Shown here piece after piece: positions 16,601 to 23,590 of a DNA stretch of 25,357 nucleotides. This stretch comes from JBKEDF01 sp047975325. GTDB taxonomy: Bacteria > Pseudomonadota > Alphaproteobacteria > Rhodobacterales > Rhodobacteraceae. The stretch is from assembly GCA_047975325.1 (NCBI GenBank), contig JBKEDF010000045.1, forward strand, positions 1 through 25,357. Reading direction: 5' to 3'. The notes under the pieces are model-generated. The model had not been told where the DNA came from. It saw only the letters and a list, made by a program, of their open reading frames with translations, and did no database searches. Numbering within the stretch: position 1 is the first letter of the stretch; the number at the start of each line of letters is the position of its first letter. The translations under genes and the position numbers were made by a program.

Positions 16601-16985
16601 GATCTTCTGCCATTTCTATGGCCGCGCGCTTGGCGCCGATCAGTTCTACATTGTACTTTTCCAACACTCCCAGATCGGCGAGTGACAATGCTGTGTTCAA
16701 CCCGGTCTGCCCGCCCATGGTTGGCAAAAGTGCGTCGGGACGTTCCTTTTCAATGATCTTGGCGACCACTTCCGGTGTGATCGGTTCGATATAGGTCGCG
16801 TCGGCAAGCCCCGGGTCGGTCATGATGGTGGCGGGATTGGAATTGACCAGAATCACCCGGTAGCCTTCTTCGCGCAATGCCTTGCAGGCCTGGGCGCCTG
16901 AATAGTCGAATTCGCAGGCCTGCCCGATGACAATGGGTCCGGCACCGATGATCATGATGGATTTGATGTCGGTTCTTTTAGGCAT
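13650..16985 (-). CDS. carB: Carbamoyl-phosphate synthase large subunit
   Basis: A protein of 1,111 residues that, with the glutaminase CarA (not in the window), makes carbamoyl phosphate from glutamine, bicarbonate and 2 ATP for pyrimidine and arginine synthesis. The two homologous halves are clear. The first opens with [23 protein letters not shown]; its ATP-grasp region has [30 protein letters not shown] and [13 protein letters not shown]. The second opens with [20 protein letters not shown]; its ATP-grasp region has [15 protein letters not shown] and [14 protein letters not shown]. A C-terminal MGS-like allosteric domain (about 985-1111) holds [10 protein letters not shown] and [13 protein letters not shown]. 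The start at 16985 ([11 protein letters not shown]) is the family N-terminus; the frame opens further to 17054. Length is usual for alphaproteobacteria. It is divergent from aspS over a 323-nt gap and followed by dinB. Confidence 0.98.
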   Translation of the reverse strand: [1111 protein letters not shown]

Positions 16986-17308
16986 GGTCGGCCCCGCAGA
17001 TGTGATCCCGGCGCGATGGGCAGCCGGGATCTGGATTCGTCTCGCATTACGCAAATTGGCGTGGGTTTAAGGTGCTAGCCCGGATGGCGCAACCCTGATA
17101 GCGCCGCTTCGTGCCCCGCAGGGCCACTGAAGGCCCGGATCCGTTTCGTCATGGTCGGAATACCCCACCGGGGGCTTCCGAAATTGTCCGCAGATGCATC
17201 GGTTGGGGGTATTTTCATCGAGGAGGGCAGGGGCGCGGGCTTGACTTCGGGACGGGGGCGGTATGTATCGGCGCGGACCGGAATTGAGCCCTTGGAAAGG
17301 GAAGCCCC
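16986..17308. other. Divergent carB/aspS intergenic region
   Basis: A 323-nt gap between two divergent housekeeping genes. For aspS, TTGACT (17241-17246) with TGTATC (17264-17269) at 17-nt spacing is a possible promoter, and AAAGGGAAG before ATG 17309 is the ribosome site. For carB no convincing promoter pair was found. A short stem GGGCC/GGCCC sits at 17121-17136. The open frames here (for example a 79-residue one on the minus strand) show no family features. Confidence 0.5.
17241..17269 (+). promoter_or_regulatory. Possible promoter of aspS
   Basis: A good -35 TTGACT is followed after 17 nt by the weak -10 TGTATC; TATGTA two bases earlier would leave only 15 nt. Transcription would start about 35 nt before the ATG. 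Confidence 0.35.
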
Positions 17309-19081
17309 ATGCATGCCTATCGTAGCCAGACCTGTGCTGACCTGAACGCGACCAATGTGGGCCAGAACGTCCGCCTTTCAGGCTGGGTCCATCGGGTGCG
17401 CGATCATGGCGGGGTGCTTTTCATCGATCTGCGTGATCATTATGGCATGACGCAGGTTCTGGCAGATGGCGACAGCCCTGCCTTTGCGGAAATGGAAAAG
17501 TTGCGTGCGGAAACGGTGATCCGCATCGATGGCCGCGTCAAGGCGCGGGCACCAGAACTGGTGAACCCGAAGATCCCGACCGGTGAGATCGAAATCTACG
17601 TTACCGAGCTTGAGGTTCTTGGCCCGGCCGAGGATCTGCCGATGCCGGTCTTCGGAGAGGTCGATTATCCGGAAGAAACACGGCTGACCTATCGGTTTCT
17701 GGATTTGCGGCGGGAAAAACTGCATCGTAACATGATGTTGCGCTCCGACGTAATCCGGTCGATCCGCAACCGGATGTGGGACCGGGGCTTTACCGAGTTC
17801 CAGACGCCGATCATCACCGCTTCATCGCCTGAAGGTGCGCGGGACTTCCTTGTGCCCTCGCGCCTGCATCCGGGCAAGTTCTATGCCCTGCCGCAGGCAC
17901 CGCAGCAGTTCAAGCAGCTGATCATGGTGTCGGGTTTCGATCGCTATTTCCAGATTGCGCCGTGTTTTCGTGACGAAGATCCGCGTGCGGACCGTTCACC
18001 CACGGATTTCTACCAGCTTGATCTGGAAATGTCCTTTGTCGAACAGGAAGATGTGTTCGCTGCCGTGCAACCGGTCATCCAGGGCCTTTTCGAAGAGTTT
18101 GGCAATGGTCGGAAGGTGGATGCCGATTGGCCGCGCATTGCCTACAAGGATGCGCTGAAATGGTATGGATCCGACAAGCCCGACCTGCGCAACCCGATCC
18201 GGATGCAGGATGTTTCCGATCATTTCCGTGGCTCCGGCTTTGCGATCTTCGCGAAACTTCTGGAAAATGAAGGAACCGAGATCCGCGCGATACCGGCGCC
18301 GACCGGTGGCAGCCGCAAGTTTTGCGACCGGATGAACGCCTATGCCCAGAAGGAAGGCCTGCCGGGGATGGGTTATATCTTCTGGCGCAAGGGCGATGCG
18401 GGGATGGAAGCCGCAGGGCCCTTGGCAAAGAATATCGGCCCGGAACGGACCGAGGCCATCCGGCAGCAGCTTGATCTGGGTGAAGGCGATGCGGCCTTTT
18501 TCCTTGGCGGCAAACCCGAAACCTTTGAGGCCGTTGCGGGCCGTGCGCGCAACGAGATCGGGCATGAACTGGGCCTGACGGAGGAGGAATCCTTCAAATT
18601 CGCCTGGATCGTCGATTTCCCGATGTATGAAAAGGATGATGAGGGCCGTATTGATTTCAGCCATAACCCGTTTTCCATGCCGCAGGGCGGGATGGAGGCG
18701 CTTTCGGGGGATCCGCTGTCTGTTCTGGGTTATCAGTATGACCTGGCCTGCAATGGCTATGAGCTGATTTCAGGTGCGATCCGGAACCACCGCCCCGAGA
18801 TCATGTTCAGGGCCTTTGAGGTTGCGGGCTATCCGAAGGAAGAGGTTGAAAAGCGGTTCGGCGGTATGGTCAAGGCGTTTCGCTATGGCGCCCCGCCCCA
18901 TGGCGGCTGTGCTGCCGGGATCGACCGGATCGTGATGCTGCTGGCCGATGAAGCGAATATCCGTGAGGTTATCATGTTCCCGATGAACCAGCGTGCGGAA
19001 GATCTGTTGATGGCCGCACCTTCGGAGCCGACGAATGAGCAGCTTCGCGACTTGCGGCTGCGCGTGGTCCCCAAGGACTGA
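17309..19081 (+). CDS. aspS: Aspartyl-tRNA synthetase (likely non-discriminating type)
   Basis: A 590-residue class IIb synthetase that charges tRNA(Asp) with aspartate in the cytoplasm. The N-terminal OB-fold anticodon domain (about 1-105) shows SGWVHRVRDHGG and FIDLRDHYGMTQV. Class II motif 2 is FRDEDPRADR and motif 3 is GGCAAGIDRIVMLL. The bacterial insertion domain carries IVDFPMYEKDDEG and HNPFSMPQGG. ATG 17309 follows AAAGGGAAG. The anticodon-domain residue His33 (RDHGG) is the state linked to bacterial AspRS that also charge tRNA(Asn), where discriminating enzymes such as that of E. coli have Leu. If so, Asn-tRNA would be made through GatCAB. Length and motif order are normal. It is divergent from carB and followed after 134 nt by the DUF1800 gene. 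Confidence 0.98.
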   Translation: MHAYRSQTCADLNATNVGQNVRLSGWVHRVRDHGGVLFIDLRDHYGMTQVLADGDSPAFAEMEKLRAETVIRIDGRVKARAPELVNPKIPTGEIEIYVTELEVLGPAEDLPMPVFGEVDYPEETRLTYRFLDLRREKLHRNMMLRSDVIRSIRNRMWDRGFTEFQTPIITASSPEGARDFLVPSRLHPGKFYALPQAPQQFKQLIMVSGFDRYFQIAPCFRDEDPRADRSPTDFYQLDLEMSFVEQEDVFAAVQPVIQGLFEEFGNGRKVDADWPRIAYKDALKWYGSDKPDLRNPIRMQDVSDHFRGSGFAIFAKLLENEGTEIRAIPAPTGGSRKFCDRMNAYAQKEGLPGMGYIFWRKGDAGMEAAGPLAKNIGPERTEAIRQQLDLGEGDAAFFLGGKPETFEAVAGRARNEIGHELGLTEEESFKFAWIVDFPMYEKDDEGRIDFSHNPFSMPQGGMEALSGDPLSVLGYQYDLACNGYELISGAIRNHRPEIMFRAFEVAGYPKEEVEKRFGGMVKAFRYGAPPHGGCAAGIDRIVMLLADEANIREVIMFPMNQRAEDLLMAAPSEPTNEQLRDLRLRVVPKD

Positions 19082-19086
19082 TCCGC

Positions 19087-19112
19087 AAAAAGACGCCCTG
19101 GCCCCCGGCCAG
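19087..19112 (-). terminator. GC hairpin with T-run on the minus strand, just after aspS
   Basis: CTGGCC (19098-19103), loop CCC, and GGCCAG (19107-19112) form a 6-bp GC-rich stem. A T5 run follows it only when read on the minus strand (A5 at 19087-19091). On the plus strand it could still end aspS RNA weakly. On the minus strand it would block antisense transcription into aspS. Intrinsic termination is an inference from shape only. Confidence 0.35.
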
Positions 19113-19215
19113 AACCATCGGAACCTGCGAACCCGTCTTCATCTTGGCGATGGGCGGCGGGGAATTGTGATTTCGGGTTTGGTTCAAATGCTCTATCCTG
19201 TCTGCAAGGACGAGG

Positions 19216-20586
19216 ATGCCAATGAGTGACCCGAAGACCGTTGCCGCCTTTCGATTTGGTTATGGCCTGCCATTGCCCCCGGGTGCGGCAGTGACGCCGG
19301 GGGCAATGCTGACGGCCCTGGCGGGGCCGGACCTGATGGCGGCGGATTACCCCATCCCCGGGATGGCTCAGGTCCTGCCGCTTTTGCAGATGGCCGCCGA
19401 AGGGCGCAAGGCGCGTCGGATGATGCCGCAGGCGAAGATGTCGAATGACATGTTTGATGCAGCGATCAGTCAAGCTGGTGAGATTGCGGAAAATGCGGCC
19501 CGGTCGATCATGGCAAGGGCCGTGGATAGTCCCGACGGGTTTCGTGAAAGGCTTTCCGCCTTCTGGTTCGATCATTTCACGGTGAAATCGCGCAACAAGC
19601 CGGAACGCACGATTGTCGAGGCCTTTGTGACCGATGCCATACGACCGCATCTTTCGGGGCAGTTTGCCGATTTGCTGATTGCGGCGGTGCTGCATCCTGC
19701 GATGCTTGTCTATCTTGATCAGGTGGCCTCCGTCGGGCCGCGGTCGCGCTATGGCAAGCGGACGGGGCGGGGGTTGAACGAAAACCTGGCCCGGGAGGTG
19801 ATCGAGCTTCATACGATGGGCGTCGGGGCGGGCTATGGGCAGCAGGATGTACGCCAGATGGCGGAACTGCTGACCGGGCTGGACGCCACGGCGAAGGAAG
19901 GGTTTGTCTTTCGGCAGAACCGTGCCGAACCGGGAATGGAACAGGTTCTGGGCCGCGACTACGATGGCAAGGGGCTGGCCCCCATACGGGATGTCCTGCG
20001 CGATCTGGCGATGCGGCCCGAAACGGCCATGCATCTTTCGCGCAAGCTGGTGGTTCATTTCATTGCCGATGACCCGGATGAAGGTCTGGTTTCCGCCATG
20101 GCGGAAACCTGGCATGCGACCGGGGGCGATCTGGCCTCCGTCTATGCCACGATGCTGGCCCATCCTGCTGCGTGGGCGCCACAATTCCCGAAGGCGCGTC
20201 AGCCCTTTGATTTCATCGTGGCGTCCTGCCGGGCACTGGGCGTGAACGGGGCGCGGATCATGGGGATGGAACGCCGGGAATTTCGAAATATCCTGATCCG
20301 GCCGATGGCATTGATGGGACAAAATTGGCGCAACCCCAATGGCCCCGATGGCTGGGCCGAGGCGGCGGGCGCCTGGATTACGCCGCAGGGCATGGCGGCG
20401 CGGATCGGTTGGGCCATGCGGGCGCCCCGAAAACTGCTGGCGGAACTGCCCGACCCCCGGATCCTTGTTTCCCATGCCCTGGGGGATACGGCGGATGAGG
20501 CCGTGATCTGGGCGGTGGCCCGGGCGGAAACTTCGGCGGAGGGGGTGGGGATAGTCCTTTCCTCCCCCGCCTTCAACCGGAGATAG
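19216..20586 (+). CDS. DUF1800 family protein
   Basis: A 456-residue protein of the DUF1800 family, whose biochemical role is not established. The family hallmark lies in the middle: GRGLNENLAREVIELHTMGV followed by GYGQQDVRQMAELLTG. Also typical are RLSAFWFDHFTV near 115, HPAMLVYLD, FVFRQNRAEPG, HLSRKLVVHFIADDP, and a C-terminal ILVSHALGDTADE segment. No obvious signal peptide is seen; the N-terminus begins MPMSDPKTVAAFRFGYGLP. Two ATGs (19216 and 19222) are both served by AAGGACGAGG, so the start is uncertain by two codons. It lies 3 nt before a DUF1501 gene, an arrangement found widely in bacteria, which suggests the two proteins work together, possibly at the cell surface. Function not assigned. 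Confidence 0.88.
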   Translation: MPMSDPKTVAAFRFGYGLPLPPGAAVTPGAMLTALAGPDLMAADYPIPGMAQVLPLLQMAAEGRKARRMMPQAKMSNDMFDAAISQAGEIAENAARSIMARAVDSPDGFRERLSAFWFDHFTVKSRNKPERTIVEAFVTDAIRPHLSGQFADLLIAAVLHPAMLVYLDQVASVGPRSRYGKRTGRGLNENLAREVIELHTMGVGAGYGQQDVRQMAELLTGLDATAKEGFVFRQNRAEPGMEQVLGRDYDGKGLAPIRDVLRDLAMRPETAMHLSRKLVVHFIADDPDEGLVSAMAETWHATGGDLASVYATMLAHPAAWAPQFPKARQPFDFIVASCRALGVNGARIMGMERREFRNILIRPMALMGQNWRNPNGPDGWAEAAGAWITPQGMAARIGWAMRAPRKLLAELPDPRILVSHALGDTADEAVIWAVARAETSAEGVGIVLSSPAFNRR

Positions 20587-20589
20587 GCG

Positions 20590-21795
20590 ATGCGGCGGCG
20601 GGATATCATGCGAGGGATGCTGGCGACGGCCTGTTCGGCCGCGGCACATCCCTGGCTGACCACCATGACCATGGCGGCAGGCAGGACTCTGGGTGAAAAT
20701 CGCCTGATCGTGGTGATCCTGCGCGGCGGCATGGACGGGCTGGATGTGGTGCAGCCTCTTCATGATCCGGATTTCATGGCCCTGCGTCCTGATCTGCCCC
20801 GGGCCGGGGTTGCGCTTTCGGGTGGTTTCGGGCTGCATGCGGGGCTTGGCGGCCTGATGCCGCTCTGGCAGGCGGGGGAGCTCGGTTTCGTCCATGCCAC
20901 CTCAACCCCCTATCGCGACAAGCGCAGCCATTTCGATGGTCAGTCCCTGCTGGAGGCCGGCACGGGGATGGATGTGGAAATCGATGTCGTGCGGGATGGC
21001 TGGCTGAACCGGATGTTGCAGGCCATTCCGGAGCTGAGCGCGGAAACCGCCTATGCGGTGGGACGTGAGGCGCTGCCGCTCCTGTCCGGGCGCGCCCGCA
21101 GCCTGAGCTGGACACCCGAGGTGCGGGTTGAGCTGTCATCCCAAAGCAGGTTCCTGCTTGAACATGTCTTTCATGATGACCCGCTTTTTCGTGAGGCGGG
21201 GGGTGATGCGTTGCGTCTTTCGGAAGAGGAGGTCGATATGGCCCCTGCCGAACAGGCACCACGTGGACCGATCATTCCGGGAGAGGACCGTCCCTGGCGG
21301 CATGTGGATCAGCTTGCTGATTTTGCTGCAGGGCGGTTGCGTGGGGAAACCCGGATCGCGGCCTTTTCGCTTGCTGGCTGGGATACGCATCGGGGGCAGG
21401 GATCTGCGCTGCAAAAACCCCTGTCGCAATTGCAGCGGCTGGTCCTTCGCCTGCATCGGGACCTTGGGCCGGAAATCTGGAACCGCACGGCGCTGCTGGC
21501 GATGACGGAATTTGGCCGTACTGCCAGGGCCAATGGTTCGGGCGGTACGGATCATGGGACCGCGGGGGCGATGGTCTTTGCAGGCGGTGCGCTGCGGGGC
21601 GGGCAGGTTTTGGGCCGCTGGCCGGGCCTTGCCGAAGCCGATCTCTATGGCCGGCGCGACCTGCTGCCGACATCGGACCTGCGTGCCTGGGTGGCCTGGG
21701 CGATGCGGGGGCTTTACGGGCTTGAGACCGCGCAACTGGAGCAGGCTGTCTTTCCAGGGCTGGACATGGGGAATGATCCGCGTTTTGTCAGGTAG
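20590..21795 (+). CDS. DUF1501 family protein with Tat-like N-terminus
   Basis: A 401-residue protein of the DUF1501 family, related in fold to the sulfatase/alkaline-phosphatase superfamily. The N-terminus MRRRDIMRGMLATACSAAAH resembles a twin-arginine signal, so export in a folded state is likely. Family stretches are LIVVILRGGMDGLDVVQP, PLWQAGELGFVHATSTPYRDKRSHFDGQ, SLAGWDTHRGQG, LLAMTEFGRTARANGSGGTDHGTAGAM and GRRDLLPTSDLR. The conserved His/Asp residues (HFDGQ, WDTH, GTDHG) fit a metal-dependent active site, but the substrate is unknown. It starts 3 nt after the DUF1800 stop and is followed by a 195-nt gap, so the operon probably ends here. Confidence 0.9.
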   Translation: MRRRDIMRGMLATACSAAAHPWLTTMTMAAGRTLGENRLIVVILRGGMDGLDVVQPLHDPDFMALRPDLPRAGVALSGGFGLHAGLGGLMPLWQAGELGFVHATSTPYRDKRSHFDGQSLLEAGTGMDVEIDVVRDGWLNRMLQAIPELSAETAYAVGREALPLLSGRARSLSWTPEVRVELSSQSRFLLEHVFHDDPLFREAGGDALRLSEEEVDMAPAEQAPRGPIIPGEDRPWRHVDQLADFAAGRLRGETRIAAFSLAGWDTHRGQGSALQKPLSQLQRLVLRLHRDLGPEIWNRTALLAMTEFGRTARANGSGGTDHGTAGAMVFAGGALRGGQVLGRWPGLAEADLYGRRDLLPTSDLRAWVAWAMRGLYGLETAQLEQAVFPGLDMGNDPRFVR

Positions 21796-21818
21796 TCCGG
21801 TCTTTCCGCTTTTGGCAG

Positions 21819-21832
21819 GTTGTGGTCACAAC
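21819..21832. promoter_or_regulatory. Inverted repeat, possible operator upstream of the permease gene
   Basis: GTTGTG (21819-21824) and CACAAC (21827-21832) are perfect 6-bp arms separated by GT. Such a short-spacer palindrome is of the size used by dimeric regulators. It is 24 nt after the DUF1501 stop and 159 nt before the permease start. No factor can be named. Confidence 0.3.
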
Positions 21833-21892
21833 AAGGCCCTGGGCGGGGTAGGGCAGACCGGTCCGAAAGTTGTACTATCGGGTCTTCGCCTG

Positions 21893-21912
21893 ATGATCCG
21901 AATCCGGATCAT
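21893..21912 (+). terminator. Stem-loop between the DUF1501 and permease genes
   Basis: ATGATCCG (21893-21900) and CGGATCAT (21905-21912) form a perfect 8-bp stem with loop AATC. No T-run follows. It may end or protect the DUF1800-DUF1501 transcript, or act as an operator. Confidence 0.35.
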
Positions 21913-21990
21913 ACCCGCTTCAACAGTGCTGTGAAAGGATGTAAGGCGGGATGGCGACCGTGAAGGACCGCGACCAAGGCGGAGGCGACC

Positions 21991-22911
21991 GTGATCCTAT
22001 CCGACAATACACGCGGTATTCTTTACATGAATATCTCGATGGCGGCTTTCACCCTTAACGACATTCTGGTGAAGCTGGTTGCGATGGACCTTCCCCTGGC
22101 GCAGGTGATGACGATCCGGGGGGTGATGACGGTCGTATTGCTGCTTTGTCTTGCGCAGATCAGGGGGGGATTCACCCTGCGCCTGCCCCGGCGGGAGGGT
22201 ATCCTGCTTGGTTGGCGGACATTGGCGGAGATCGGGGGGACGGTCACCTTCCTTCTGGCGTTGATGCAGATGCCGCTCGCCAATCTTTCCGCCATCATGC
22301 AATCCCTGCCCTTGGCCGTGACGCTTGCCGGGGCGGTATTTCTGCGGGAACAGATCGGTTGGCGACGGGTAAGTGCGATTCTGGTGGGGTTCATAGGGGT
22401 GATGTTCATCGTGCGACCGGGGACCGAGGGGTTCAATATCTGGTCGCTGGTTGCCCTGGCTTCGGTTGCCTTTGTCGTGGTCCGTGATCTGGTGACCCGC
22501 AGCTTTGCCGTTTCCGTGCCATCGGTCGTCATTGCCGTCTGGACTGCCCTGGCGATCATGCTGACTGGCATGGTGGGAATGTTCTTTGAGGAGTGGCATC
22601 CTGTCAGGCTTGTTGATTTCCTGCGCATGGGGGCGGCATCGCTGGCACTGGTTCTGGGGTATCTCTTCATTGTCATGGCCATGCGGGTGGGTGATGTGGC
22701 CATGATCGCGCCCTTCCGGTATACGGCGTTGCTTTGGGCGATCCTTGCGGGCTGGATTGCCTTCGGCAACCTTCCCGGTGAAATGACGTTGTTCGGGGCT
22801 GCGATCATCGTGATTTCGGGGCTTTATACCTATTTGCGCGAGCAGCGGTTACAACGAAAGCTGGCTGCGAGCCGCGCGGCCCTGACGGGAACGGCAACGC
22901 CTAACCGATAG
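21991..22911 (+). CDS. EamA/DMT-superfamily permease
   Basis: A 306-residue inner-membrane protein with about ten hydrophobic segments in two EamA-like halves (about 8-140 and 150-285). Typical features are ISMAAFTLNDILVKL in TM1, PLANLSAIMQSLPLAVTLAGAVFLREQIGWRR at the end of half 1, and MRVGDVAMIAPFRYTALLWAILAGWIAFGNLPGE in half 2. DMT carriers move small metabolites such as amino acids or nucleosides, usually outward; the substrate cannot be predicted. The start is GTG at 21991, because GGAGG lies 5 nt upstream and the next residues lead directly into TM1. An alternative frame with its own AGGCGGG and ATG at 21951 overlaps the start and ends after 35 codons. The protein has no functional link to its neighbours that I can see. 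Confidence 0.9.
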   Translation: MILSDNTRGILYMNISMAAFTLNDILVKLVAMDLPLAQVMTIRGVMTVVLLLCLAQIRGGFTLRLPRREGILLGWRTLAEIGGTVTFLLALMQMPLANLSAIMQSLPLAVTLAGAVFLREQIGWRRVSAILVGFIGVMFIVRPGTEGFNIWSLVALASVAFVVVRDLVTRSFAVSVPSVVIAVWTALAIMLTGMVGMFFEEWHPVRLVDFLRMGAASLALVLGYLFIVMAMRVGDVAMIAPFRYTALLWAILAGWIAFGNLPGEMTLFGAAIIVISGLYTYLREQRLQRKLAASRAALTGTATPNR

Positions 22912-22963
22912 TACCTGCCGCAGGGGTATCCGTTTGGCAGGCGTCGATCTTGCCGGAGCCATG

Positions 22964-22992
22964 TTGACACCCCTGGCGATTCCCCCTATACG
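22964..22992 (+). promoter_or_regulatory. Strong promoter of the rpsL-rpsG-fusA operon
   Basis: TTGACA (22964-22969) and TATACG (22987-22992) with 17-nt spacing are close to the sigma-70-type consensus, as expected for a ribosomal protein operon. Transcription would start near 23000, giving a leader of about 210 nt before rpsL. Confidence 0.75.
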
Positions 22993-22999
22993 CCGCTCA

Positions 23000-23207
23000 C
23001 CCTGACGGGAGGCTGCCGCCCCCTGTTGGGGGCAGAGCGCCAGACATGGTCAAGATCCGGGCCAATGCCCCGATCCTCTGGAAATTTCGCCGCGTCATCC
23101 CCGTATCGGGATGTCTGCGGCTTTCGTGTTTTGCGATGAGCGCAAGGCGCGGTCGAGAAGTGGCGCATCCACGGCATGGATGCGAGTATCGAAAACGGGG
23201 AACGTGA
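23000..23207 (+). promoter_or_regulatory. Structured 5' leader of rpsL
   Basis: The leader carries two hairpins. The first is CCCCC/GGGGG with loop TGTT at 23019-23032. The second is a perfect 8-bp stem CGCATCCA/TGGATGCG with loop CGGCA at 23164-23184, which ends 23 nt before the rpsL ATG and just above its GGGGAA ribosome site. It could be a target for ribosomal-protein feedback or simply an RNA stabiliser. The known E. coli S7 control site lies between rpsL and rpsG, so any role here would differ. Confidence 0.4.
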
Positions 23208-23579
23208 ATGCCAACGATCCAACAGCTGATCCGCAAGCCGCGGGAAGCAAGAGTAAAACGCTCCAAGTCGCAGCACTTGGAATCCTGCCCGCAAAAGCGC
23301 GGCGTCTGCACCCGCGTCTATACCACGACGCCAAAGAAGCCGAACTCGGCCATGCGGAAGGTTGCCAAGGTGCGCCTGACCAATGGTTTTGAGGTCATCA
23401 GCTACATTCCGGGTGAAAAGCACAATCTTCAGGAACACTCCGTCGTGCTGATCCGCGGTGGCCGTGTGAAAGACCTTCCGGGTGTGCGTTACCACATCCT
23501 GCGTGGCGTTCTGGATACCCAGGGTGTCAAAGACCGTCGTCAGCGTCGTTCGAAATACGGCGCCAAGCGTCCGAAGTGA
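23208..23579 (+). CDS. rpsL: 30S ribosomal protein S12
   Basis: A 123-residue S12 of the small ribosomal subunit, at the decoding centre. Nearly the whole sequence is family-typical: MPTIQQLIRKPR, CPQKRGVCTRVYTTTPKKPNSAMRKVAKVRLTNG and GGRVKDLPGVRYHILRG, ending SKYGAKRPK. The lysines in TPKKPNS and GRVKDLPGV, where streptomycin-resistance substitutions occur, are wild type, so this predicts a streptomycin-sensitive ribosome. The ATG follows GGGGAAC. It is the first gene of the str operon; rpsG starts 11 nt later. Confidence 0.99.
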   Translation: MPTIQQLIRKPREARVKRSKSQHLESCPQKRGVCTRVYTTTPKKPNSAMRKVAKVRLTNGFEVISYIPGEKHNLQEHSVVLIRGGRVKDLPGVRYHILRGVLDTQGVKDRRQRRSKYGAKRPK

Positions 23580-23590
23580 GGATCTAAGAC

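Noticed and set aside
17075..17314. 79-residue minus-strand frame in the carB/aspS gap
   Set aside because: No ribosome site, no family features, and it overlaps the aspS start region.
18883..20895. 670-codon open frame on the minus strand opposite the end of aspS and all of DUF1800
   Set aside because: It runs antisense across several clear family genes and is rich in His/Arg/Pro/Gln, as expected from the complement of GC-rich codons; no domain recognised.
23111..23392. 93-codon frame in the rpsL leader
   Set aside because: It overlaps the first half of rpsL in another frame, with no good ribosome site; probably chance.
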